In this document: one piece after another, positions 15,789 to 22,992 of the stretch
Numbering within the stretch: the stretch's first letter is position 1
Layout: each line of letters starts with the position of its first letter
Origin: Microvirga arabica
Lineage (GTDB): Bacteria > Pseudomonadota > Alphaproteobacteria > Rhizobiales > Beijerinckiaceae
Assembly: GCF_016811235.1 (NCBI RefSeq)
Contig: NZ_JAFBID010000051.1
Span: forward strand, 1 to 44,170
Direction of reading: 5' to 3'
Length of the DNA stretch: 44,170 nt
The notes under the pieces: model-generated
The model's input: the letters and a program-made list of their open reading frames with translations, nothing else
The model's database searches: none
Told to the model about the DNA's origin: nothing
Program-made: the position numbers and the translations under genes

Positions 15789-16688
15789 TCAACGCAGGCG
15801 CGCTTCGTTCGGCTTATCGATCAACCGCTCGACGTGCGTCAGCTTGTCAGGGTTTCGTACGGTGTAGTAGGCGATGATCCTGCCGTTCTCGATCACCAGC
15901 GCCATGGTCTGAAGATTGCCCCAGTGATCATAGGCGATGTAACCGGGCAGGCCGTCGATCCGCACCGACCAGACCCAGCGCGGCGTCAGTGCTCCGAACT
16001 TGGAAGCCAAGCCGGCGAGCATTCGCACAACCCTATCGCGTCCATAGACCGGATTGGTGTGGGTCTTTCTCTTGCCGCCGCCATCGGAGTAGGCCACGAC
16101 GTTCTCAGCCAGCAGCGCCTGGAGCTGACCAACATCGCCACTGGCAGACGCCATGAAGAAGGCACGGGCGATCGCCTCCCCCTCCTCGTCGCTCACCGGA
16201 TAGCGGGGACGTTGGGACCGCACATGGGCTCGGGCGCGGGATGCCAGCTGCCGGCAGGCCGCTGCCTCGCGCCCGATCGCTTTGCTGACCTCCTCGAATG
16301 GCATGTCGAAGACGTCGTGCAGGAGAAAGGCAGCCCGCTCGAGCGGCGAGAGCCGCTCCAATGCCATCATCAGAGTCAAGGTGATGTCCTCCGGTTCGTC
16401 CTCACCCGGGCCGGTCAGTTCGATCAGGGGCTCGGGTAGCCACGAGCCGACATAGCTCTCACGCCGGGCCCGGGCCGACTTCATGCGGTCCAGGCACAGG
16501 CGGGTCACCGTACGGCTGAGGAACGCCATCGGGTTGTGCACGTCTTCTCGGTCCGCCTTGCTCCAGCGCAGCCAGGCATCCTGGACCACGTCCTCGGCTT
16601 CGGCGAGGGAGCCGAGCATGAGATAGGCGATCCGCAGCAGCCGCGGCCGGGATTCCTCGAAGATCCGGAGTTCCTCACCGGTGGCCAT
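15789..16688 (-). CDS. ECF41-family RNA polymerase sigma factor (SigJ-like)
   Basis: 299 residues from the ATG at 16688. Region sigma-2 (ESRPRLLRIAYLMLGSLAEAEDVVQDAWLRW) and sigma-4 (ALERLSPLERAAFLLHDVFDMPFEEVSKAIGRE) are followed by a SnoaL-like C-terminal extension. The three ECF41 hallmarks are present: WLPEPL (83-88), DGGGK (202-206) and NPDKL (279-283). In ECF41 proteins this extension replaces an anti-sigma factor and tunes activity. The gene overlaps by 14 nt the AhpD-like gene upstream, the classic ECF41 partner, and a matching ECF41 promoter lies ahead of the pair, implying autoregulation. The frame extends to 16760, but the ATG at 16688 gives the family start. Confidence 0.93.
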   Translation of the reverse strand: MATGEELRIFEESRPRLLRIAYLMLGSLAEAEDVVQDAWLRWSKADREDVHNPMAFLSRTVTRLCLDRMKSARARRESYVGSWLPEPLIELTGPGEDEPEDITLTLMMALERLSPLERAAFLLHDVFDMPFEEVSKAIGREAAACRQLASRARAHVRSQRPRYPVSDEEGEAIARAFFMASASGDVGQLQALLAENVVAYSDGGGKRKTHTNPVYGRDRVVRMLAGLASKFGALTPRWVWSVRIDGLPGYIAYDHWGNLQTMALVIENGRIIAYYTVRNPDKLTHVERLIDKPNEARLR

Positions 16689-17139
16689 GGGGTGAGCCTC
16701 CAACCTCTGGCACGGTGCGGAAGCCGACGACAATCCGGTTCCAGGAGTTGATGGTGGCAATCAGCAGCGTCAGCTTGACCTGCTCCTCCTCGCTGAACTG
16801 GGCCTTCATCGCCTCGTAATCAGCATCCGGCGCATGTGTCTCCGGCAGCAGCGTCAGGGCCTCGGTCCAGGCCAGCGCCGCCCGCTCGCGCTCGGAGTAG
16901 CAGGGCGCCTCACGCCACGCATTCAGGAGGTAGATCCGCTCCTCGCTCTCGCCATGGGCCCGCGCCTCCTTCGCATGCATGTTGATACAGAAGGCGCAGC
17001 CGTTGATCTGGGAGGCGCGGACCTTCACGAGGCCCATCAGGCTCTTTTCCAGCCCGCTGCCGCTCACCTTATGCTCAAGCTCCAGCATGGCCTGCATGAG
17101 CTTGGGGGCAGTCGTCATCGGGTTCAGTCTCGGGGTCAT
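16675..17139 (-). CDS. Carboxymuconolactone decarboxylase/AhpD-like protein (ECF41 partner)
   Basis: 154 residues. The CMD fold carries the redox motif NGCAFCINMHAKEAR (C48, C51, H55), preceded by LMGLVKVRASQ and followed by RIYLLNAWREAPCYSERERAALAWTEALT. AhpD-like proteins are disulfide reductases that typically handle peroxides or electrophiles. ECF41 sigma genes are nearly always next to such a COE gene (carboxymuconolactone decarboxylase, oxidoreductase or epimerase), which is the probable regulon target. Here it is the first gene of the two-gene operon, 33 nt downstream of the predicted ECF41 promoter. Confidence 0.92.
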   Translation of the reverse strand: MTPRLNPMTTAPKLMQAMLELEHKVSGSGLEKSLMGLVKVRASQINGCAFCINMHAKEARAHGESEERIYLLNAWREAPCYSERERAALAWTEALTLLPETHAPDADYEAMKAQFSEEEQVKLTLLIATINSWNRIVVGFRTVPEVGGSPHGHR

Positions 17140-17172
17140 GTCACGTTCCTATGGTTGGGGTTCCGCGATCTG

Positions 17173-17199
17173 GACGAGGCCGATCTGCCCATTGTGACA
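17173..17199 (-). promoter_or_regulatory. ECF41-type promoter
   Basis: On the minus strand the sequence is TGTCACA (17199-17193), 16 nt, then CGTC (17176-17173). This is exactly the published ECF41 consensus of a TGTCACA -35 and a CGTC -10 with a 16-nt spacer. It lies upstream of the AhpD-like/ECF41 pair. Confidence 0.88.
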
Positions 17200-17413
17200 T
17201 GTTTCGACATCAAATTGCGGTGCCCCACGACATCCAAACAAGGCACTATCTCGACTGTTCGGCGGGGATGTTGGTCAGACATCAAAGTGCCGAACACCCG
17301 CCTGGTGGGAGATCACGGCCGATGTCAGAGGATGTGACCTCCCTGAGTTCTTGAACTGGGTGCAAGCATGTGGGCTCCTCATCTTGGTTGACTTGGCATC
17401 AGGGAAGCTTTGA

Positions 17414-17560
17414 TCACTCCTTGTGAGCGTGATCGATTCCGATGTCGCGACGCAGATGTACATTGAGGTTATGAACACAACTCCGGCGGTGTTCGCGGTG
17501 CTTGAAGAACCGGATCTGGCGCCAGCGCAAAGCAAAGTATCGAAGGACGAGGGTGGTCAT
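17414..17560 (-). CDS. Possible DUF1127-like small basic protein
   Basis: A 48-residue frame from the ATG at 17560: MTTLVLRYFALRWRQIRF, then FKHREHRRSCVHNLNVHLRRDIGIDHAHKE. The arginine-rich helix ending in an L-RRDIGI motif resembles DUF1127 proteins of alphaproteobacteria, which bind RNA and affect stress and phosphate responses. The ribosome-binding site is poor and the protein is short, so it may be a remnant. The surrounding 17.2-17.84 kb has no other plausible gene. Confidence 0.4.
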   Translation of the reverse strand: MTTLVLRYFALRWRQIRFFKHREHRRSCVHNLNVHLRRDIGIDHAHKE

Positions 17561-17816
17561 GTCTGCCAATCATGGTTGAGGTGTTGAAGAAGGCCTCTCA
17601 AGCAGTCCACAATCGACGGTCGAAGGACTTGGGACGCTTAGGATCATCCACTTCGACGAAGCGAGATACGTGATTGTGACAGGCAATCCCGGGGGATCTG
17701 TCGGGCACTCGTTTTATACTTGTCTATATCGGTGAACTGGCGCTCGCCGGCTTCTGCCAAATCAGCCTCTACCAGGCCGTAAACCGGCACTGGAAAAACG
17801 CCTGTGCTTCGAGTTT

Positions 17817-17869
17817 GGGACAGAACCGAACAAAACCATCAGTGGCTTCGCCTGTCGCGGTTCTGTCCC
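17817..17869. repeat. Perfect 12-bp inverted repeat spanning the GAPDH stop codon
   Basis: Positions 17817-17828 and 17858-17869 are perfect inverted repeats with a 29-nt loop that contains the GAPDH stop codon (17839-17841). The right arm encodes part of the unusual C-terminal tail MGQNRDRRSH. It may be a terminator stem, although no T-run follows, or a scar of a DNA insertion. Confidence 0.5.
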
Positions 17870-18870
17870 ATGCGTGCGATATGAGCCGCCAGATCCAAAC
17901 ACCGGGCGGCATAGCCCCATTCGTTGTCGTACCAGGCAATGAGCTTGGTCAACCCGCCCTCCGTCTGCATGCCGGCGAGCGCGTCGAAGATCGACGAATG
18001 CGGATTACCGCGCATGTCGGTCGATACGATGGGCTCGTCGCAATAGGCGAGAATGCCCTGATACGCACCCGCTGCTGCCTCCCGAATGGCCTCGCAGATC
18101 TCGGCGTAGGATGGTTTGGTACGCAGCCGGCATGTGAGATCTATCATCGATACGTCGGACACCGGCACGCGAACCGCCATGCCGTTGATCCGTCCATTCA
18201 GTTCGGGAACCACCTTGCCGACCATGCGCGCCGCACCGGTCGTAGCCGGAATGATATTATCGAGGATGCCACGCCCGAAACGCCAATCCTTTCGCGCCAC
18301 ACCATCGACCGTGTTCTGACTCGAAGTCGTCGCGTGAACTGTCAGCATCAGCGCTTCTTCAAGGCCGAAGGCATCGTTCAACGCTTTGGCCAGCGGCGCG
18401 ACACAATTAGTCGTGCACGAGGCGTTTGAAACAATACTTTCACCGGCATAGTCGGTCGCGTTGACACCCATCACGAAAACTGGTGTGTCGTCCTCCGGCG
18501 GTGCCGAGAGCAGTACCTGACCAGCGCCAGCAGCGAGGTGTTCTAGCGCCACCTCCTTTGTCAGGAAGCGGCCAGTTGACTCGATAACCAAATCGACACC
18601 CACCTCGTCCCAACCGATCGCACTCGGTTCCTGTTCGCTGAAGGCCCTGACCTTGACGCCACTGATATTAAGCGCGTCCTCCGCGGGGAATACGCTGCCC
18701 CTGAAGCCGCCATGCACGCTGTCGTATTTGAGGAGGTAAGCGAGATGATCGGTTGGCAGCAGGTCGTTGACCGCGACGATCTCGATGTCATCGCGCCCCA
18801 TCGCGGCCCGTAGAACGGTCCGGCCAATGCGGCCGAACCCGTTAATGCCGATGCGGATTTTATCAGTCAT
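17839..18870 (-). CDS. gap: Type I glyceraldehyde-3-phosphate dehydrogenase
   Basis: 343 residues. The NAD-binding start INGFGRIGR (9-17), the active-site SNASCTTNCVAPLAK (C152), catalytic H179 in LTVHATTSSQ, and the conserved PATTGAARMVGKVVPELNGRINGMAVRVP and WYDNEWGYAARCLDLAAHI are all present. It catalyses NAD(P)-linked oxidation and phosphorylation of glyceraldehyde 3-phosphate. The start at 18870 gives MTDKIRIGINGFG. No pgk, fba or tkt is nearby, so this is an isolated accessory copy. Such copies can serve a resistance function (arsenate with ArsJ), but no arsJ is present. The last ten residues form an extra tail, encoded partly by an inverted repeat. Confidence 0.95.
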   Translation of the reverse strand: MTDKIRIGINGFGRIGRTVLRAAMGRDDIEIVAVNDLLPTDHLAYLLKYDSVHGGFRGSVFPAEDALNISGVKVRAFSEQEPSAIGWDEVGVDLVIESTGRFLTKEVALEHLAAGAGQVLLSAPPEDDTPVFVMGVNATDYAGESIVSNASCTTNCVAPLAKALNDAFGLEEALMLTVHATTSSQNTVDGVARKDWRFGRGILDNIIPATTGAARMVGKVVPELNGRINGMAVRVPVSDVSMIDLTCRLRTKPSYAEICEAIREAAAGAYQGILAYCDEPIVSTDMRGNPHSSIFDALAGMQTEGGLTKLIAWYDNEWGYAARCLDLAAHIARMGQNRDRRSH

Positions 18871-18978
18871 TGATTGCCCTATTTGCCGGGGCGGACACAA
18901 GCTGCCTGTAGATGGTTTCTGATGTTTCAGTCGTCACAAGAGGCACCTCACTCGTGCAGTCTGTAGTGAGAGGAAGGG

Positions 18979-19347
18979 CTACGCGTCGGGTTCGTGGCAA
19001 ACCATCTCGATGTTGTGCCCGTCCGGGTCAATGGCGAAGGCGGCATAGTAATTGGCGTGGTAGTGCGGGCGCACACCAGGCCCGCCATTGTCTTTGCCAC
19101 CCGCCTCCAGAGCGGCCTGATAGAACGCATCGACCTGCTGACGAGTCTCGGCCGTGAATGCCAAGTGAAGATGCGCCGGTTTCTCCTCCGTTTGGTACAG
19201 GCACAATGAAGCCTTACCTTTTGGGCTAAACTCGATACCCAACGGCCTCTCCGCGATGACAGCTACACCAAGCGGTTCGAGGGCCTTGAGGTAGAACGCT
19301 TTGCTCGCGGCAAAGTCTCTGACTCCGAACTTGACGTGGTCAAACAT
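18979..19347 (-). CDS. VOC family (glyoxalase-like) protein
   Basis: 122 residues. Its beta-alpha-beta-beta-beta modules read MFDHVKFGVRDFAASKAFYLKALEPLG, GIEFSPKGKASLCLYQT, HLHLAFTAETRQQVDAFYQAALEAGGKDNG and HYHANYYAAFAIDPDGHNIEMVCHEP. Metal ligands are likely H4 together with the late histidine and glutamate (H-N-I-E). The start at 19347 has an excellent AGGAG Shine-Dalgarno; the frame to 19419 would run through the palindromic operator. Family members detoxify methylglyoxal or antibiotics or break down aromatic compounds, and the substrate cannot be told here. Confidence 0.85.
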   Translation of the reverse strand: MFDHVKFGVRDFAASKAFYLKALEPLGVAVIAERPLGIEFSPKGKASLCLYQTEEKPAHLHLAFTAETRQQVDAFYQAALEAGGKDNGGPGVRPHYHANYYAAFAIDPDGHNIEMVCHEPDA

Positions 19348-19385
19348 GAGTTCTCCTGAAGTGTGTGGTCCTGCGTGAGGCCCAT

Positions 19386-19409
19386 GCCCGCTGATGTACA
19401 TCAGCGGGC
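19386..19409. promoter_or_regulatory. 24-bp perfect palindrome, candidate operator
   Basis: The 24 bases form an uninterrupted perfect palindrome centred at 19397/19398, 39 nt before the VOC gene start. With no loop and no T-run it is better explained as a dimeric repressor site than as a terminator. No regulator gene is adjacent, so the protein is unknown. Confidence 0.6.
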
Positions 19410-19529
19410 TTAGGGGCACAGAATTGATCCATGTGGCTCCGAGGTAGGCGCCTGACAGCGACTGTGCATTGCCCTGCTATGCCGCCGACAGGTGCTGCGC
19501 TGAGTTAGTCTCATTTGCTGTGCCATGTC

Positions 19530-19979
19530 TCATTTACTTAGGGATTGTCCAATGATTGCGCGGCAAGTCGCAAGTAGCGCCGCGAAGACGAGCAATGCGT
19601 TAACGGCATGGCCATACTCCCAATGACGCCGAAGTTCCTGCCAGTTGTCCGGCACCTGCGTCCAATTCGCTGTTGCTTGGTTGGCCGGGAAAACCCAGAC
19701 AAAGAAGACGCCGAGGCTTGCGACTATCAGCATGGCCGAGATCAGCGCCGCTCGCGCTGAAGCACGATTTCGCCTGTGCTCCGCCACGAACAGTGCTCCA
19801 TTGAAGACAATCGCTGCGATGATCGGAATGGCGAACCAGGCCCAGCCGGCATAGATTGCCTGGACTGTAAAATACGCCTCGCGATCAAGTCCGATCTTAC
19901 CGGGCATCTCGAACAAGTGCGCCCCGCTGGGCACCAGGACCACAGCTGTCAGGGCAAGCGTCAGCAGTCTGAGAAACAT
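19530..19979 (-). CDS. DUF1772-like integral membrane protein
   Basis: 149 residues with four predicted membrane segments: LLTLALTAVVLVPSGAHLFE, YAGWAWFAIPIIAAIVFNGALFVA, AALISAMLIVASLGVFFVWVF and AVNALLVFAALLATC. The stretch FPANQATANWTQVPDNWQELRRHWEYGHAVNA is the DUF1772 hallmark. The ATG at 19979 overlaps the stop of the glycosyltransferase gene and has an AGGAGG site. The domain also occurs in anthrone oxygenases, but function in bacteria is unknown. It is the last gene of a three-gene operon. Confidence 0.7.
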   Translation of the reverse strand: MFLRLLTLALTAVVLVPSGAHLFEMPGKIGLDREAYFTVQAIYAGWAWFAIPIIAAIVFNGALFVAEHRRNRASARAALISAMLIVASLGVFFVWVFPANQATANWTQVPDNWQELRRHWEYGHAVNALLVFAALLATCRAIIGQSLSK

Positions 19980-21241
19980 CAAACAACCTCCTGGCTTGGC
20001 AGTTTTCCGGCGGCCCTGCGCTCGATGAACCCCACGGCGGTCGCGACGCCGTCCTCATTCCTGATCGCAGCACCCAAGGCCGCTGCTCGACTGCACATGA
20101 TCGGGTCATCCGTCGCCATGATAGCCGCGGCCAGAGCGTCGACTGTCAGGGAATTCCGATCGAGGGGTGCCGGCCCAACGCCGAGTTCCGCGACGCGCCT
20201 GCCCCAGAATGGCTGGTCACCGAAGAACGAACAAACCGCGGTAGGCTTGCTCGCACGCAACGAGGCCGCGGTTGTTCCCGCGCCGCCGTGATGGATGGTC
20301 GCCGCGACCCGAGGGAACAGCCGATCGTGCGGGGCTCCCGCTATGACATGGACGTTGTCAGGCGTGCTTTCCGCTCCAAGCGCACCGCCGCCGGTCGCCA
20401 GCAACCCGCGCTTGCCGGTCTTTGCCAATGCCTCGACGACGGTCGCCGTAATGCCTTGCGGATCAAGGCCAGGCATACTGCCGAAGCCAACATAGACTGG
20501 CGGCTCGCCCGCCTCAAGGAAGGCTGCAAGGGCCGCGGAGGGCTGCCATTCCTCTCCGTCGAGGAACCAGTACCCACTAACGAGGACGTCGTTACCCCAA
20601 TCAGGGGGGACCGGGACAACCTGCGGGCTGTAGGCATAGAGCGTACCTGACCGCGATCTGGCAGAGGAGCGGCGGCGAGCCAGGTCGAGCACCTGCTCCC
20701 GCCACGCGCCGACCAACTTCCCGAACAGCAACTCCGATCCCCGGATGACCAGGGTATGGCTGGCCCGGTTAAGCGGCCCCAAGGACGCGAACGGCAACAT
20801 CGGGGACGGAAAGGTCGCGGTCGGCGTAAACCCCGGCAACGGGGATGCCAGGAAGTAGGAACATCCAAGCGCTTCGGCCATGTGGGGTGCTGCAAGCGAC
20901 TTGGGATGGCCGACGATGACATCCGGCGCGAAAGCCCTGACAGCCGCCCATTCCGCGTCCAGCAGGGACCGCATCAACGGACGCACATGCTTGAGTAGCT
21001 TGAGCCCGGCGCCAAAGCCCTGGCTGCCCGCGAGTGCGGCTTTGCCTTCAGGCGTATCGATCAGCGCCAGGAACTCGCCGGGAAGCGGTGCAAACGCGAT
21101 GTCGTGCCCGGTGATCATCGCCTCAAACTGGACAGGAGCCGCGATCTGCACCTCGTGCCCGCGCTCAATCAGCCCGAGGGCCAGTGCGATGTAGGGTTGG
21201 ACGTCGCCTCTCGTTCCGAGGGTCTGGATCGCCACACGCAT
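19979..21241 (-). CDS. GT1-type glycosyltransferase (MGT/UGT-like)
   Basis: 420 residues with the two-domain GT-B fold of UDP-glycosyl/glucuronosyl transferases. The N-terminal acceptor domain opens with VAIQTLGTRGDVQPYIALALGLIERGHEVQIAAP. The C-terminal nucleotide-sugar domain has VYVGFGSMPGLDP and VIAGAPHDRLFPRVAATIHHGGAGTTAASLRASKPTAVCSFFGDQPFWGRRVAELGVGP. Close families glucosylate sterols, macrolides or other small lipids, and such enzymes can inactivate antibiotics. The start at 21241 follows a GAGGGG site. It lies between an ATPase/kinase-like gene and a membrane protein gene, coupled to both. Confidence 0.88.
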   Translation of the reverse strand: MRVAIQTLGTRGDVQPYIALALGLIERGHEVQIAAPVQFEAMITGHDIAFAPLPGEFLALIDTPEGKAALAGSQGFGAGLKLLKHVRPLMRSLLDAEWAAVRAFAPDVIVGHPKSLAAPHMAEALGCSYFLASPLPGFTPTATFPSPMLPFASLGPLNRASHTLVIRGSELLFGKLVGAWREQVLDLARRRSSARSRSGTLYAYSPQVVPVPPDWGNDVLVSGYWFLDGEEWQPSAALAAFLEAGEPPVYVGFGSMPGLDPQGITATVVEALAKTGKRGLLATGGGALGAESTPDNVHVIAGAPHDRLFPRVAATIHHGGAGTTAASLRASKPTAVCSFFGDQPFWGRRVAELGVGPAPLDRNSLTVDALAAAIMATDDPIMCSRAAALGAAIRNEDGVATAVGFIERRAAGKLPSQEVV

Positions 21242-21249
21242 AGTGCCCC

Positions 21250-21813
21250 TCAATGCGAAGCCTCAAGGTTTCTCAAGGATTCGGAGCCGAGCAAAGCCCG
21301 CTCGATAAGATCGGCACGTTCCGAAACACTGACCGTGGGGAGGACGGAGACTTCGTAACCAAGCGCCAGATAGGCTTTCGACAGGCGAAAATACTCCGCT
21401 TCCGCATCCTCAATACCGTGACGCCGCTCCGGATCATTTCTGTAGATCTCGGGCCAAGGCGGCGTCAGAAAGACCATTCGGTGATAGCGGTGCTCCTGAG
21501 CGAGTGCGGCCAGAGCCGGTTCACCCGTCAGGTGCTGGAGCGCCGCGGCAGCATCAACCAAGCCCCTGTCGAAGAACACCCACCCACTTAGAGCGGCTGC
21601 TGATGCTCGGTCCTCAAGGGCCACAGCAATGGCACGACGCGCGAATGCAGCCGCGTCAATCCAGGGAAGCGCCAATCCGCCGTCTTGCAACTCTTGCTTG
21701 ACGATCCGCCGGCCTGGTTCCTCTACAATGGAGTGGCCGCGCCTGCAGAGTTCGGCGAGCAATGTGGACTTTCCCCCGCCCGAACAGCCGGAAATGACGA
21801 CAAATTGCTCCAT
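21250..21813 (-). CDS. P-loop ATPase/kinase-like protein (AAA_28 type)
   Basis: 187 residues. The P-loop GCSGGGKST lies at residues 9-17 within MEQFVVISGCSGGGKSTLLAELCRRGHSIVEEPGRRIVKQEL. Later elements are VFFDRGLVDAAAAL (Walker B-like FFDRG) and HRMVFLTPPWPEIYRNDPERRHGIEDAEAEYFRLSKAYLALGYEVSVLP. This pattern is typical of stand-alone NadR/Ttd14-like predicted kinases. The substrate is unknown; a nucleotide or small molecule is likely. It ends 8 nt before the glycosyltransferase start, so it heads that operon. Confidence 0.85.
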   Translation of the reverse strand: MEQFVVISGCSGGGKSTLLAELCRRGHSIVEEPGRRIVKQELQDGGLALPWIDAAAFARRAIAVALEDRASAAALSGWVFFDRGLVDAAAALQHLTGEPALAALAQEHRYHRMVFLTPPWPEIYRNDPERRHGIEDAEAEYFRLSKAYLALGYEVSVLPTVSVSERADLIERALLGSESLRNLEASH

Positions 21814-21848
21814 TTGCTCCTGTCTCCGCGTTCTGTTGCCAACCCAAG

Positions 21849-22202
21849 TTAGTGAAGGCCCTCTCGGGAGTCGCGCCCGACGTCCATCACAAGCGTCACG
21901 ATTGACTCGAGCTCATCGTCGTCGAATTCAAAGCAGCCGCAGCTATCGAGAATCCTGCCACTGGCATGGCAATAGATCTCCAACCAGAAGGGCGGCGTCC
22001 CGGCAGGGGCATCATGCCGGGTTGTCTCGGTCAGACGCACCTCACGAGCGCCCAGCCAACCCACTGTGGTGACCCGGCACCCGCCAACCTGCGGTGTGAA
22101 CAGAAGGCCGATATAGGCACAAATAATCCGTTGTTCGATCAGGTCCGGACAGAGCTCAAGGGTGCGAAAGCCAAGCTTCTGCTGAGCACGGGCAAGCATC
22201 AT
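21849..22202 (-). CDS. Hypothetical protein
   Basis: 117 residues, unrecognised. It starts at the paired ATGs at 22202/22199, just after a TTGGAGA site, and ends EFDDDELESIVTLVMDVGRDSREGLH. The middle (IICAYIGLLFTPQVGGCRVTTVGWLGAREVRLTET and PPFWLEIYCHASGRILDSCGCFEFDDDEL) looks like a mixed alpha/beta domain with several cysteines. The longer in-frame extension upstream is rich in Arg and Cys and is non-coding in appearance. It is 35 nt upstream of the ATPase gene on the same strand and may lead that operon. Confidence 0.55.
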   Translation of the reverse strand: MMLARAQQKLGFRTLELCPDLIEQRIICAYIGLLFTPQVGGCRVTTVGWLGAREVRLTETTRHDAPAGTPPFWLEIYCHASGRILDSCGCFEFDDDELESIVTLVMDVGRDSREGLH

Positions 22203-22324
22203 TCCATTCTCCAAAAAATCAAAAATGATGAACGCGACTAAGGCCCTGAGACGAGATCCAGACGACCGGTGTGACAAGGTGCGTGACTTTTTTGGCTTCG
22301 GATGAGAACGAGCCAAGAACACCC

Positions 22325-22969
22325 TCAGGCTGCTTCTCCCCGCTCGAGACGCTCGGCAATCGCAGCAACGCGTCTGCGGATCTCTGCGCGATCCCTCACC
22401 TGGTAGGCGGGTCCACGCGCCATACTGGGGACAATAACATCGAATTCCAGTTGGCTGATCAGAGCGAGCGACTGGAGGTAGGCCGCTCGATCGCTCACCC
22501 TGAGTACGGCCGCAACCCACTCCCCATCCTTGAGATAGATGGTGTCGCCGGTGAACAGATAGCGCCGTTGCCCGTCATCCCCGAGGAAGCAGGTTGAGCC
22601 CTCCGTATGCCCCGGCGTCGGGATCACCTCGAAATCAGGAAAATGGAACTCGCGCTGTTCGAACGTGCCACCGACATGGCAGATTGCGGCAATTGCAGGT
22701 TCCTCCAGCTTTGGCACGAACAGGCGGGCCGCGAAACGATCCGAGACCCAGTTGCAGGATGTCATCGCCTGGTGCCGGTGATTGAGGTACTGGCGCATGA
22801 CTCCGCCCTGGCTCAGAAGGGTGTCAGCCTCCTCTTTCAGCCGTCCGGAGCTGTAGATCAGGAGATTGCCGTCTCGTCGCCGCAGCAGAAAGGCTCGGCC
22901 CTGGAAGGTTGGAGCAAAGCTCAGTGTCTCCGTTCCAACCGCATAGAGATGATCGAACATGTACTCCAT
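22325..22969 (-). CDS. MBL-fold hydrolase with altered metal motif
   Basis: 214 residues from the ATG at 22969, which has a GGAGA site. The metallo-beta-lactamase fold is clear in FLLRRRDGNLLIYSSG, FPDFEVIPTPGHTEGSTCFLGDDG and YLFTGDTIYL. The usual HxHxDH is NHRHQAM here (H64, H66, then Q67-A68), so the second-metal aspartate and histidine are absent, while H121 and D142 remain. Either one metal is bound or the enzyme uses a different chemistry. It lies 23 nt after the MFS gene on the same strand and is the last gene of the wrbA-MFS-MBL operon. Confidence 0.8.
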   Translation of the reverse strand: MEYMFDHLYAVGTETLSFAPTFQGRAFLLRRRDGNLLIYSSGRLKEEADTLLSQGGVMRQYLNHRHQAMTSCNWVSDRFAARLFVPKLEEPAIAAICHVGGTFEQREFHFPDFEVIPTPGHTEGSTCFLGDDGQRRYLFTGDTIYLKDGEWVAAVLRVSDRAAYLQSLALISQLEFDVIVPSMARGPAYQVRDRAEIRRRVAAIAERLERGEAA

Positions 22970-22992
22970 GGATTTTCTCCTCATCCTCACCG

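Noticed and set aside
15723..16439. Plus-strand frame of 239 codons
   Set aside because: It is antisense to the ECF41 sigma factor gene, which has all family motifs.
17839..18870. Arsenate-resistance GAPDH partnered with ArsJ
   Set aside because: No ArsJ-like permease or ars regulator is present; the MFS genes in the block belong to other families.
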